Shown here in pieces: positions 9,703 through 18,143 of a stretch of 64,000 bases of DNA (positions are counted from its first letter, which is position 1; each line of letters starts with the position of its first letter). Origin of the DNA: Synechococcus sp. KORDI-49. GTDB lineage: Bacteria; Cyanobacteriota; Cyanobacteriia; PCC-6307; Cyanobiaceae. The notes under the pieces are model-generated. The model made no database searches, was not told the origin of the DNA, and saw only the letters and a list, made by a program, of their open reading frames with translations. The position numbers and the translations under genes were made by a program. Where the stretch lies: the NCBI RefSeq assembly GCF_000737575.1, contig NZ_CP006270.1, positions 2,483,163 to 2,547,162 on the forward strand. The letters are read 5' to 3'.

Positions 9703-10779
9703 ATGGGTTGGGGCCTCAGGCGTTTCTCCCTCACCAAGGCGGTACCTCTGGCCATCAGCCGCGGGACCACCTCGGCTGTGCAGCGTCTGGAGCTGAGCAT
9801 CAGCCGGGATGGCATCACAGGCCGCGGCGAGACCGGTGGATTCGAGACCGGCCACCGGGGCTACTCCACAGACGCCGTGGAGATCGAGCTGCAGACGCTG
9901 CTGCCACGGCTTGAGGGTTTGGATCCCTCTGTGCCGCAGGGTTTCGATCCGCTGCTGGCGGACCTCACGCCACCGGCACGATGTGCCCTCGATCTCGCTC
10001 TCTGGGATTGGCGAGGCCGCCGTTTGCAGGCTCCGGTCTGGCAGCTCTGGGGGCTGGATGGGGCCCGTTCCGTGGCCACCAGCGTCACGCTTGGCCTCGC
10101 TGCGGTGGAGCAGGTGCTGCAGCGGTTGCAGCGTTGGCGTGAGCTGATGCCGGTCACCCGGGTCAAGCTCAAGCTGGGGAGCCCTGACGGGCTGGAGCAC
10201 GACCGTGCGCTGCTCTCGGCGGTGGCGGATGCCATGGCCGGCGATGACCGTCGTCCTGCGGCGGAGCTCCAGGTGGATGCCAACGGTGGCTGGACCCTGG
10301 ACCAGGCCCGCCGCATGCTGCCGCTTCTGCAGGAGCGGAGCGTTGTGCTGCTGGAGCAGCCGCTTGCTCCTCATCTGGATCCGGAGCGCGATTCCGCCGG
10401 TTTCGCGGCTCTGCATCCCGAATGCCCGATGTCGCTCGTGGCGGATGAAAGCTGCTGGGGGCTCGAGGATCTGCTGCGTCTTGCCCCCCACGTGGATGGG
10501 GTCAACCTGAAGTTGCTCAAGAGCGGTGGCCTCAGTCAGGCCTGGTTGATGGCGCGGGTGGCGCAACAGCTCGGCCTTGATCTGATGGTGGGCTGCTACT
10601 CCGACAGCCGGCTGCTGAATGGTGCGGCTGCTCAGTTGCTGCCGTTGATCCGCTGGCCGGATCTCGATAGCCATCTCAATCTCATCGATGACCCGTTCGA
10701 CGGGCTGCCGCTGGAGGGAGACCGTCTGATGCCGTCCCGGTATCCAGGGCTGGGCATCGAGCGACGGGAGGCCTCCTGA
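9703..10779 (+). CDS. Enolase-superfamily epimerase/racemase, DgcA- or dipeptide-epimerase-like
   Basis: A 358-residue enolase-superfamily protein of the muconate lactonising/dipeptide epimerase subgroup. Visible active-site parts are the KxK pair Lys155 and Lys157 (TRVKLKLGS), metal ligands Asp192 (VDANGGW), Glu218 (LLEQPL) and Asp248 (VADESC), and a second acid/base lysine at 270 (VNLKLLKSGG). The lysine pair on both faces fits 1,1-proton transfer, that is, racemase or epimerase chemistry. Annotation pipelines would probably call it L-Ala-D/L-Glu epimerase. The TGATG overlap with the DUF1611 gene downstream matches the DgcN-DgcA pair known for D-glutamate catabolism, in which DgcA racemises N-acetyl-D-glutamate. 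Start ATG 9703 is preferred; weaker upstream codons exist. Confidence 0.85.
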   Translation: MGWGLRRFSLTKAVPLAISRGTTSAVQRLELSISRDGITGRGETGGFETGHRGYSTDAVEIELQTLLPRLEGLDPSVPQGFDPLLADLTPPARCALDLALWDWRGRRLQAPVWQLWGLDGARSVATSVTLGLAAVEQVLQRLQRWRELMPVTRVKLKLGSPDGLEHDRALLSAVADAMAGDDRRPAAELQVDANGGWTLDQARRMLPLLQERSVVLLEQPLAPHLDPERDSAGFAALHPECPMSLVADESCWGLEDLLRLAPHVDGVNLKLLKSGGLSQAWLMARVAQQLGLDLMVGCYSDSRLLNGAAAQLLPLIRWPDLDSHLNLIDDPFDGLPLEGDRLMPSRYPGLGIERREAS

Positions 10780-11849
10780 TGCTTGCGGCGGAGGACAGGG
10801 TCGTGCTGCTGCAGCACGGTGGGCTGGACAGTCTCACCGGCAAGACGGGGCTGGCGATGCTGCGCCATCGCTTCGGCCCGATCGTGGCTGTGATCGATCC
10901 CGTTCATGCTGGGGGGTCCCTGGAGGGGATCACCGGGATCCGGCGGGATGTGCCGATCGTCGCCTCGCTCGAGGAGGCGCTGCCGTTCGTGCCCGAGGTG
11001 GCCGTGGTCGGCCTGGCTCCTTCCGGAGGGCGTCTTCCGGATCCGGTTCGCCGGGATGCCCTGGCGGCATTGCGATCCGGCCTGAGTCTGGCCAGTGGCC
11101 TGCACACGCGTCTCGGGCAGGACCCGGAGCTGTGCTCGGCGCGGCAGCCCGGGCGCTGGATCTGGGATCTGCGTTGTGAACCGGAGGATGTGCGGGTCGG
11201 GCAGGCGCGGGCGGCTGCTCTGTCCTGCCGGCGATTGCTGGCGCTGGGCACGGACATGGCCGTCGGCAAGATGAGTGCCTGTCTGGCCCTGGTTGAGGCG
11301 GCAAGGCGTCGGCATCTCCCCTGTCGTTTCGTGGGCACCGGCCAGGCCGGAATCCTGATCGCCGGCGGCGGGGTCCCCCTTGATGCGGTCCGCGTCGATT
11401 ACGCCGCCGGCGCCGTCGAAGCGGCGGTTCTGGAGGCAGCCGAGGCGCTTCCCGCCGACGGTCTTGTGCTGGTCGAGGGTCAGGGATCCCTGTGTCATCC
11501 GGGATCCACGGCAACGCTTCCGTTGCTGCGCGGCAGTCAGCCGACGGATCTGCTGCTGGTCCACCGGGCCGATCAGACCAGCATCGAGCGGCTGCCGCAG
11601 ATTGCTCTGCCGGCGCTGCAGGAGCTGGTCAACCTCTGTGAGGCCCTCGCCGCCCTGGGCCGACCCCGTGCGGCTGGTGCGCCTCCGAGGGTGCGGGCCG
11701 TTGCGCTCAACACGGCACGTCTAGGGGAGCAGGATGCGCGATCAGCCGTTGCGTCGGTCTCCGATCAGATCGGACTTCCCTGCACAGATCCAATCCGCTG
11801 GGGCGGAGAAAGGCTTCTGGACGCTGTGCTGAACAGCTGCGGTGAATGA
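10779..11849 (+). CDS. DUF1611 protein, DgcN-like (D-glutamate N-acetyltransferase candidate)
   Basis: A 356-residue protein of the DUF1611 family. The N-terminal Rossmann-like half contains GPIVAVIDPVHAG and ITGIRRDVPIVASLEEAL. The C-terminal P-loop-like half contains LALGTDMAVGKMSACLAL, GTGQAGILIAGGGVP and LVEGQGSLCHPG. DUF1611 proteins include DgcN, shown in marine proteobacteria and haloarchaea to acetylate D-glutamate before racemisation by DgcA. The start ATG shares one base with the stop of the epimerase gene, so the two are surely co-translated. Family assignment is fairly certain; substrate in this organism is inference. The stop lies only four bases from the oppositely oriented tRNA-His gene. 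Confidence 0.82.
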   Translation: MLAAEDRVVLLQHGGLDSLTGKTGLAMLRHRFGPIVAVIDPVHAGGSLEGITGIRRDVPIVASLEEALPFVPEVAVVGLAPSGGRLPDPVRRDALAALRSGLSLASGLHTRLGQDPELCSARQPGRWIWDLRCEPEDVRVGQARAAALSCRRLLALGTDMAVGKMSACLALVEAARRRHLPCRFVGTGQAGILIAGGGVPLDAVRVDYAAGAVEAAVLEAAEALPADGLVLVEGQGSLCHPGSTATLPLLRGSQPTDLLLVHRADQTSIERLPQIALPALQELVNLCEALAALGRPRAAGAPPRVRAVALNTARLGEQDARSAVASVSDQIGLPCTDPIRWGGERLLDAVLNSCGE

Positions 11850-11853
11850 AAAG

Positions 11854-11926
11854 GGCGAGCGAGGGGATTCGAACCCCCGAATAGCGGCGCCACAAGCCGC
11901 TGCCTTAACCACTTGGCGACGCCCGC
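11854..11926 (-). tRNA. tRNA-His (GUG)
   Basis: Read on the minus strand, the acceptor arms GCGGGCG and CGCTCGC pair, the anticodon stem GCGGC/GCCGC encloses the loop TTGTGGC with anticodon GTG, and the T arm is GGGGG-TTCGAAT-CCCCT. The discriminator base is C73 and an encoded G precedes position 1 (base 11927), both hallmarks of tRNA-His. The CCA end is not encoded. Confidence 0.97.
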
Positions 11927-11968
11927 CGCGTCGGTGAGAATCTACCAATCCGTGTCGCAGCCAACCCG

Positions 11969-12400
11969 GTGCAGCCCTCACAGTCCTCCCGGCGGCTGCC
12001 CCTCGCGGCGATCATCGCCGTCGTCATCGGGGCTGGAGGAGCCCTCGCTCTGGCTGGAACCAATCCCTCAATGAAGGAGTACGAGGCCCACGCTGGCCGG
12101 CAGCTCGTGACCCTGGCCACGCAAGAGCTGTGTGAGAACAGCGGTCTGCCGATGGTGCTGCGGTTGTGGATCCGGGACTGTCCGGGGCTGGTGGCCTCAC
12201 AGCAGCCCACCCTTGCGTCGCTGGCGGGCCGTTTCACCACCCGACGCAATCTGCTCGTGGCCAGCATCTACACCACGCGGGTGGGCGGCCAGGAGCTGTT
12301 GCCCGGTCTGACGCTGCCGGGCGTCGAGGTGGTCACCCTTGCCGGTGCCGGTCGCTTTCTCACCCTTCACACGCAAACCAGCGACGGCGGGGCTGAGTGA
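11969..12400 (+). CDS. DUF4359 exported protein
   Basis: A 143-residue protein with a GTG start. An N-terminal signal-anchor-like helix (LAAIIAVVIGAGGALALA) is followed at once by GTNPSMKEYEAHAGRQLV, which is the conserved opening of DUF4359. Two cysteines (in ELCENSG and IRDCPG) and the C-terminal segment LPGVEVVTLAGAGRFLTL complete the family look. The function of DUF4359 is not known. The stop overlaps the next gene by four bases (GTGA), so it is likely translated with the amidohydrolase, but no functional link is known. Confidence 0.8.
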   Translation: MQPSQSSRRLPLAAIIAVVIGAGGALALAGTNPSMKEYEAHAGRQLVTLATQELCENSGLPMVLRLWIRDCPGLVASQQPTLASLAGRFTTRRNLLVASIYTTRVGGQELLPGLTLPGVEVVTLAGAGRFLTLHTQTSDGGAE

Positions 12401-13650
12401 CGGCCGACCCGACGCCATGGCTCGATGCCTGGGTTCCGCGCAGCCTCCTGCAGCTCCCGGCCGCTGAACCCGTTCCAAGCGCCACTGCCGAGGGCCTCAC
12501 AGCGGTGCGGCTGCGCTGGCGGGACGGACGGCTGCTGATGCCTGAGCCCCTCCCGCAGCAGCAGGCTCCGCCATGCCAGCTGGTGCTGCCTCGGCTGGTG
12601 GATCCTCACGTTCATCTGGACAAGGCCTTCACCTGGTCCGCACATCCCAATCTCTCGGGCACCTACAGCGGTGCCCTGGCGGCCAATCTGGAGGAGCATC
12701 AGCAGCGGACGCAGACGGCTGTTCTCGAGCGGGCGGAACGGGCCCTGCAGCTGGGCTGTTCCAGGGGCCTGCGGGCGGTCCGCAGCCACATCGACAGCCT
12801 CGGCCCTGGAGCGGAGGCGAGCTGGCAGGCCCTCCTGGAGCTGCGGGATCGCTGGCGGGATCGGCTGACCCTGCAGCTGGTGGCCCTGGTGCCCATCGAT
12901 CACTGGAGCACTCCGGACGGCGCGACGCTGGCTCGTCGCGTGGCGGCGGCCGGAGGTCTGCTCGGCGGGGTCCTGGTGCCCCCCTGCCGGGGAGCGACGG
13001 TGCGCCAGTCCCTGCGAGGGATGCTTCGCCTGGCGCAGCAGCTCGGTTGCGGGATCGACCTGCACATCGATGAGGCCGACAGAACCCCCGCCGCTGGACT
13101 GCGGCAGCTGCTGCACGTGCTGGAGCGTGAGCGGCCGCCGCTGCCGATCACCTGCAGTCATGCCAGCAGCCTCGGCCTGCTTGCCGACAGGCCTCTGCAG
13201 CGGATCTGCCGGCGCATGGCCGCCTCCGATCTGCGGGTGGCGGCCCTGCCGCTGACCAACGGCTGGCTGCTGGCCCGTCGCCCCGGCCGCACCCCGGTGC
13301 TTCGCCCTCTGGCCCCGATCCATCAGCTGCAGCGGGCCGGCGTCTGCGTCGCCGTGGGTGGCGACAACGTCGCTGACCCCTGGTTCCCTGCCGGTGGCTT
13401 CGACCCGATCGCCTTGATGGCCTCCAGTCTGCCGTTGGCGCAACTGGCCCCCTGGCAGCGTCTCGGGCTGGCGCCCTTCACCACGGCGGCCGCAGCGTTG
13501 ATGGATCTTGCCTGGGATGGCGTGATTCGTGAGGGTGCCCCGGCTGATCTGATGCTGCTGGAGGCCTCCAGCTGGTCCGAGGCGTTGATGAGCCCCCCGG
13601 CAAGACAGATCCTGATCGCGGGCCATTGGTGGCGGCCGCCCACCCGTTAG
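12397..13650 (+). CDS. Amidohydrolase, cytosine-deaminase-like
   Basis: A 417-residue metal-dependent hydrolase of the amidohydrolase superfamily. The first metal motif is DPHVHLDKAFT, typical of the cytosine deaminase/isocytosine group. DLHIDEAD and ITCSHASSLG supply further histidines, and GGDNVADPWFPAGGFDP supplies the catalytic aspartate and the DxWxP segment seen in CodA-like enzymes. Likely activity is hydrolytic deamination of a nucleobase or similar ring amine; the substrate cannot be read from sequence. The GTG start overlaps the DUF4359 stop. A FAD oxidase follows 23 bases downstream on the same strand. Confidence 0.82.
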   Translation: MTADPTPWLDAWVPRSLLQLPAAEPVPSATAEGLTAVRLRWRDGRLLMPEPLPQQQAPPCQLVLPRLVDPHVHLDKAFTWSAHPNLSGTYSGALAANLEEHQQRTQTAVLERAERALQLGCSRGLRAVRSHIDSLGPGAEASWQALLELRDRWRDRLTLQLVALVPIDHWSTPDGATLARRVAAAGGLLGGVLVPPCRGATVRQSLRGMLRLAQQLGCGIDLHIDEADRTPAAGLRQLLHVLERERPPLPITCSHASSLGLLADRPLQRICRRMAASDLRVAALPLTNGWLLARRPGRTPVLRPLAPIHQLQRAGVCVAVGGDNVADPWFPAGGFDPIALMASSLPLAQLAPWQRLGLAPFTTAAAALMDLAWDGVIREGAPADLMLLEASSWSEALMSPPARQILIAGHWWRPPTR

Positions 13651-13672
13651 ACCACAACAGCCCGGCCCTGCT

Positions 13673-15025
13673 GTGATGAGAGATGCCGCCGCCCTCGCCG
13701 CCGTCCGGCAGGTTCTGGAGCTGGATCCGGCCATGGATCTCCAGACGGACCCGATGGAGCTGGCACGCCTGTCCCGCGATGCCTACGACTATTCACCGGT
13801 GCTGACGGAGCGTCTGGCTGCCTGCCGGGCGCAGCTGGTGGTCTGTCCTGCCGATGTCGCTGCAGTGGAGAGGCTGGCGGCTGTCTGTGCGCAGCATGGC
13901 GTTCCGCTCACCGTGCGCGGAGCAGGCACCGGCAATTACGGCCAGTGCGTGCCGCTGGAGGGGGGCGTGGTGATGTTGAGCGGTGGCCTGCGGGCGATCC
14001 GGGAACTGGATCCCCTCACCGGGGTGGTGACGGTGGAACCCGGCTGCCCGATGCGGGAGCTGGATCAGCAGCTGCGCCGCGCCGGTCGCCAGCTGCGGCT
14101 GCTGCCCAGCACCTGGCGCAGCGCTTCCATCGGCGGATTCATCGCCGGTGGCTCCGGTGGCATCGGCTCGATCCGCTGGGGATTTCTGCGTGATCCCGGG
14201 CATCTGCTGGGCCTGGAGGCGGTCTCCATGGAGGTCCGTCCCCGGCGGTTCACGCTGTCGGGTGAGCAGGCGGAAGCCCTGAATCATGCCTATGGCACCA
14301 ATGGCATCATCACGGCCCTGAAGCTGGCCACAGCCCCGGCAGTGGACTGGCACCAGCTCAGCCTCGACTGTGCTGATTGGAACGATGCCGTCGCCCTGCT
14401 GCAGGCCTGCTGCCGATCCGCGGTCAGCCTGCATCTCGCCACCCTGCTGGAACGGCCGGTGCTGCAGCAACTCCCCGACTGGAGCGGCCCCGGTGGCGAG
14501 CATCACCGGGTGCTGCTGCTGGTCTCACCGGATGGGATCAGCAGCGTGACGCGTCTGGCCCGCAGCTTCGGTGCTGCCGTGCATGACCTTGGCCCCGAGG
14601 AGCTCGGTGGCGGCCGTGGCCTGCGGGAGCTGAGCTGGAATCACACCACCCTGCACATGCGTGCCAGCGATCCGGGTTGGACCTATCTGCAGATGCTGCT
14701 GCCGCAGCCGGAGGCTGCGGCGATGGATGCCTTGCGGGCCAGCTGGGGAGAGAACCTTCTCTGGCATCTCGAGGCGGTGCGGCAGCAGGGCGCAACCCGA
14801 CTGGCGGCGTTGCCGCTGGTGCGCTGGCAGGGGGCTGAGCGTCTGAATCAGCTGATGGAGGATTGCCGCGGCGTCGGCGCGGTGCTGTTCAACCCCCACG
14901 TGGTGACCGTGGAGGATGGGGGCCTGGGGGTCGTGGATGCCGATCAGGTGGCTGCCAAGCAGCGCTTCGATCCGGCGGGGCTGCTCAATCCAGGCAAGCT
15001 GCGTGGTTGGCAGGAGCGGAGTTGA
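13673..15025 (+). CDS. FAD-linked oxidase (GlcD/vanillyl-alcohol-oxidase fold)
   Basis: A 450-residue flavoprotein. The FAD-binding PCMH domain shows VPLTVRGAGTGNYGQCVPLEGGVVM, split here only by description, then VVTVEPGCPMRELDQQL, STWRSASIGGFIAGGSGGIGS and AYGTNGIITALKLA. The C-terminal FAD-oxidase C domain ends with QRFDPAGLLNPGKL, the classic last segment of GlcD-type enzymes. It is therefore a hydroxyacid or alcohol oxidoreductase; glycolate oxidase itself is not assured, since no partner subunits are nearby. It follows the deaminase-like gene by 22 bases. The start, at 13673 or one codon or so later, is not certain. Confidence 0.85.
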   Translation: MMRDAAALAAVRQVLELDPAMDLQTDPMELARLSRDAYDYSPVLTERLAACRAQLVVCPADVAAVERLAAVCAQHGVPLTVRGAGTGNYGQCVPLEGGVVMLSGGLRAIRELDPLTGVVTVEPGCPMRELDQQLRRAGRQLRLLPSTWRSASIGGFIAGGSGGIGSIRWGFLRDPGHLLGLEAVSMEVRPRRFTLSGEQAEALNHAYGTNGIITALKLATAPAVDWHQLSLDCADWNDAVALLQACCRSAVSLHLATLLERPVLQQLPDWSGPGGEHHRVLLLVSPDGISSVTRLARSFGAAVHDLGPEELGGGRGLRELSWNHTTLHMRASDPGWTYLQMLLPQPEAAAMDALRASWGENLLWHLEAVRQQGATRLAALPLVRWQGAERLNQLMEDCRGVGAVLFNPHVVTVEDGGLGVVDADQVAAKQRFDPAGLLNPGKLRGWQERS

Positions 15026-15043
15026 TTCAGCAGCCAGGCTGTT

Positions 15044-15583
15044 TCAGCAGCCAAGGCTGTCCAGGGTTGCGACGCCGGTGGCTGGATTGATGCCGTCGGC
15101 CTCGCGACAGAGCCGTCGTTGGTCGTCGCGATCCAGCAGGGCATCGCTGAAGTCAGCGCCGTCGATCTGAGCACCGCTGAAGCTGCTTCCTGAGGCGATG
15201 ATTCCGCTCAGAACAGCGTCCCGCAGATCGGCGCCCGAGAAATCGGCGCGGTCCATCAGGGCATCGGAGAGATCGGCGCCCCGGAAGTCGGCCTCGGCGA
15301 AAGCCCCCTGGGTGAGGATCGCTCCGTGCAGGTTCGCTCCACTGAAATCCGCGCGTCGGCCCACGGCCCCAGCGAATGAGGTGTTGGCCAGGTTCTGACC
15401 ATGGAAATCGCCGCTGTCCTGGTTGGTGAGGGTGAAGTCCACGGTTTCCTGGAACAGCGCCCGGTCCTGCAGTCCCACCCCCGCTGACGTATCCAGGCCA
15501 TGGGCCGCTGGTGTGAGCACCATCAGCAGCGTCAGCATCAGGGGAAGCAGCAGCTGTCGCATCGGGGGGCTGGTCGCAGGCAT
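15044..15583 (-). CDS. Pentapeptide-repeat protein with signal peptide, probably lumenal
   Basis: About 179 residues. The N-terminal hydrophobic stretch (MRQLLLPLMLTLLMVLTPAAHG) is a likely signal peptide. Pentapeptide repeats of the A(D/N)LXX type then cover roughly residues 55-150, for example ADFSGANLHGAIL, ADFRGADLSDALM and ADFSGADLRDAVL. Such repeats fold as a right-handed quadrilateral beta helix. Cyanobacteria and chloroplasts carry several in the thylakoid lumen, with unknown roles. A cysteine near each end of the C-terminal tail (RRLCREADG and the last residue) may form a disulfide. The start shares bases with the folC stop, so translation is coupled; starts at 15586 or 15562 are also possible. 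Confidence 0.85.
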   Translation of the reverse strand: MPATSPPMRQLLLPLMLTLLMVLTPAAHGLDTSAGVGLQDRALFQETVDFTLTNQDSGDFHGQNLANTSFAGAVGRRADFSGANLHGAILTQGAFAEADFRGADLSDALMDRADFSGADLRDAVLSGIIASGSSFSGAQIDGADFSDALLDRDDQRRLCREADGINPATGVATLDSLGC

Positions 15584-16806
15584 CACTCTGCCGTCACCAC
15601 CGCCCTGGCGAACAGATCCCCAAGCAGATAAAGCGATCCAGCCACGACCGGCATCGGGCGGGGCCAGGCACCGCGCGCTTGGATCTCGAGCAGGGCGGCC
15701 TCACCACTGTCGGCCTCCAGCAGTTGGTTGTGCCATTGGGGACACTGCTCCGCCAGCCTGCTGCGCGTCCAGCTGTGATGGTCCGGCACCGGCACGATCC
15801 AGGCCCGGTCAGTGGGCTTTAGCAGGTGCTCCAGCATCGCTGGGGCCTGCTTGTGGGCTTGCATCGCCAGGATCCAGCAGACCCCGGCGTCTTCACCGGG
15901 CCAGCGGCCACGCTCCAGGGCCAGCTGGGCGGCAGCGGGTGGGTTGTGGGCTCCATCCAGCAGCAACGGATGGTTCTGCCAGCGGACGCTCTGCAGTCGT
16001 CCTGGCCAGCGTGCCTCCGCGAAGCCGCAGCGGATGGCGTTCTCGTCCACCGTCCACCCCAGCGGTGCCAGAGCTTGCAGGGCTGCGCGGGCAACCGCGG
16101 CATTGTGGCGCTGCATCACCCCGGCGAGGCCGAGCTGCCAGTCGTCCGGCAGGGGCGCAACCCAGTGGAGATTGGCTCCCTGCTGCCGGCAGGTCTCCTC
16201 GATCACGGCGGTCACCGCCGGCGGCTGCACGGCGCTGATCACGGTGGCGCCCGGCGTGATCACGGCCGCCTTTTCCCGGGCAATCAACGTGAGCGTCTCC
16301 CCGAGATGTTCACAGTGGTCGAGACCGATGGCGGCGAGGGCGATCACCGGACGACAGCGATGAGCTGTGGTGGCATCCAGGCGCCCGCCGAGTCCCACCT
16401 CGAGCACCAGCAGCTCCACCTGCTCACGATGGAAATGGCTGAGGGCGACCGCCAGAAGTTGTTCGAAGGGCGTCAGCCGATGGTGATCACTGATGGGCCG
16501 CAGGGCGATCAGCGCGTCTCTCAGACAGTCGTGGGCGATCGGTCTGCCGTCGACGCGGATTCGTTCGCACCAGCTGATCAGATGGGGAGAGGTGGTGAGT
16601 CCGCAGCGGATCTCAGCCCGGTGAAGGGCTGAGGCGAGAAAGCTGGCGATCGACCCCTTGCCGTTTGTTCCGGCGACCTGAATCGCCGGGACCTCCTGGC
16701 AGGGGGAGCGCAGCGCTTCCAGGGCCGCCTGCATGCGATCCAGCTGCAGATCCATGCCGCGCAGATCGAAGCGGGGAATCAGATCCGACAGGTCGGTCGC
16801 GGTCAT
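15583..16806 (-). CDS. folC: Folylpolyglutamate synthase / dihydrofolate synthase
   Basis: Mur-ligase-fold enzyme that adds glutamate to dihydropteroate and folates. The 407-residue product has the ATP-binding loop VAGTNGKGSIASFLA, the folate-binding segment LTTSPHLISWCERIRVDG, LVLEVGLGGRLDATT, GLDHCEHLGETLTLIAREKA and LLLDGAHNPPAA. Start ATG 16806 is chosen because an in-frame codon at 16860 would overlap argD and adds a poorly conserved leader. It lies 16 bases downstream of argD. The pentapeptide gene follows with overlapping start and stop. Confidence 0.95.
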   Translation of the reverse strand: MTATDLSDLIPRFDLRGMDLQLDRMQAALEALRSPCQEVPAIQVAGTNGKGSIASFLASALHRAEIRCGLTTSPHLISWCERIRVDGRPIAHDCLRDALIALRPISDHHRLTPFEQLLAVALSHFHREQVELLVLEVGLGGRLDATTAHRCRPVIALAAIGLDHCEHLGETLTLIAREKAAVITPGATVISAVQPPAVTAVIEETCRQQGANLHWVAPLPDDWQLGLAGVMQRHNAAVARAALQALAPLGWTVDENAIRCGFAEARWPGRLQSVRWQNHPLLLDGAHNPPAAAQLALERGRWPGEDAGVCWILAMQAHKQAPAMLEHLLKPTDRAWIVPVPDHHSWTRSRLAEQCPQWHNQLLEADSGEAALLEIQARGAWPRPMPVVAGSLYLLGDLFARAVVTAE

Positions 16807-16822
16807 CGCCCCGGGGCTTCCC

Positions 16823-18004
16823 TCAGCCGGCCACGCGCAGCGTGGTTTCCAGTCGCTCAAGCAGCTGACGGACTTCGCGGGCGCTGATCACAAGGGGCGG
16901 CACCATGCGCAGCACCGATGGACCTGCTGCCACCAGCAGCAATCGCTGATCGATCGCCGCCTTGGCGAGCTGAGGGGCGGTAATGCCGCTGTCCTGACGG
17001 ATCACCAGTCCCTGGATCAGGCCCCATCCCCGCACACCCGAGAGCAGGTGGGGGTGTTGGAGCACCAGAGCTTCCAGCCCCTCCCGCAGCTGTCGGCCGC
17101 GCTGCTCCACCTGCAGCAGCAGGCCGCGGCGTTCGATTTCGCGGGCCACCGTCAGGCCTGCCCGGCAGGCGAAAGGATTGCCTCCGAAAGTGCTGGCGTG
17201 ATCCCCGGGCTCGAAAACATCGGCCTGGGCGCGCACCAGCAGGGCCCCGATGGCATGCCCGCCACCAAGTCCCTTGGCGAGGGTGAACGCATCGGGTTCG
17301 ATGCCCAGGTGTTCGTAGCCCCACCAACGGCCGCTCCGACCCATGCCCACCTGCACCTCATCGAGGATCAGAAGGATGTCGCGGGCTCTGCACAGCTCCT
17401 GCAGCTTCTGGAAATAGACCCGATCTCCAGGGTTCACGCCCCCTTCGCCCTGCAGCGGTTCAATCAGAACGGCAGCGACCGATGGTCCGGCCGCTTCATG
17501 GCGGTTCAGGCAGCTCTCGAAGGCTTCAAGGTCGTTGTAGGGGACGTAATCGAACCCATCGACGACCGGTTCAAACCCCTGGTGGTATTTCGGCTGCCCC
17601 GTGGCCGTCACCGCCGCCAGGGTGCGGCCGTGGAAGCTGGCCGTCGCCGTCAGGATCACCGGACGCTCGATGCCGCGTCGGGTGTGGCCATGTTTACGAG
17701 CCAGCTTGATGGCGGCCTCATTGGCTTCCGCGCCGGAATTGCAGAAGAAAACGCTGTCGGCACAGCTGTGGTCGACGAGCCAGGTGGCCAGCTCTTCCTG
17801 TTCCGGGATCCGATACAGGTTGGAGACATGCTGCAGCTGACGCAGCTGACGCCCCAGGTTGCGGCGCATGACCGGATCGCTGTGGCCGAGGCTGCAGGTG
17901 GCGATGCCGGCGACGGCATCCAGATAGCGCGTCCCACGGTCATCCCACACCCAGCATCCGGCCCCACGCACCAGCGTGAGCGGAAACCGGCTGTAGGTGT
18001 TCAT
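16823..18004 (-). CDS. argD: Acetylornithine aminotransferase
   Basis: PLP-dependent class III aminotransferase of arginine synthesis. The 393-residue product shows FFCNSGAEANEAAIKLAR, SFHGRTLAAVTATGQ, the LILDEVQVGMGRSG segment with the PLP-binding aspartate, and the lysine in FTLAKGLGGG. The first-half segment LDAVAGIATCSLGHSDP and STFGGNPFACRAGL also match ArgD. Start ATG 18004 (MNTYSRFPLTLVRG) is firm. A longer in-frame version beginning at 18085 would be translated through the tRNA-Leu gene, which is not credible. Confidence 0.94.
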   Translation of the reverse strand: MNTYSRFPLTLVRGAGCWVWDDRGTRYLDAVAGIATCSLGHSDPVMRRNLGRQLRQLQHVSNLYRIPEQEELATWLVDHSCADSVFFCNSGAEANEAAIKLARKHGHTRRGIERPVILTATASFHGRTLAAVTATGQPKYHQGFEPVVDGFDYVPYNDLEAFESCLNRHEAAGPSVAAVLIEPLQGEGGVNPGDRVYFQKLQELCRARDILLILDEVQVGMGRSGRWWGYEHLGIEPDAFTLAKGLGGGHAIGALLVRAQADVFEPGDHASTFGGNPFACRAGLTVAREIERRGLLLQVEQRGRQLREGLEALVLQHPHLLSGVRGWGLIQGLVIRQDSGITAPQLAKAAIDQRLLLVAAGPSVLRMVPPLVISAREVRQLLERLETTLRVAG

Positions 18005-18017
18005 CACAGCCGATGAA

Positions 18018-18100
18018 TGGGAGCCGGGGGACTTGAACCCCCAAGACCAGTGGCCGGCTGATTTTGAGTCAGCTGCGTCTACCAATTCCGCCAGGCTCCC
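18018..18100 (-). tRNA. tRNA-Leu (CAA)
   Basis: On the minus strand, acceptor arms GGGAGCC/GGCTCCC pair. A D arm with the class II GGCGGAATTGGTAGACGC pattern is present, as are an anticodon stem GCTGA/TCAGC with loop CTCAAAA (anticodon CAA), a long variable arm, and T arm GGGGG-TTCAAGT-CCCCC. The discriminator is A. CCA is not encoded. Confidence 0.97.
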
Positions 18101-18143
18101 CTGAGAGGAATTGTATGGACTGACTCAGCCTTGATCGATCAAC

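Noticed and set aside
12367-13734. 455-codon minus-strand frame opposite the amidohydrolase
   Set aside because: Antisense of a high-GC gene; the plus-strand frame has clear amidohydrolase metal motifs.
18005-18085. N-terminal extension of argD
   Set aside because: It would be translated from the tRNA-Leu gene; the ArgD match begins at the ATG at 18004.
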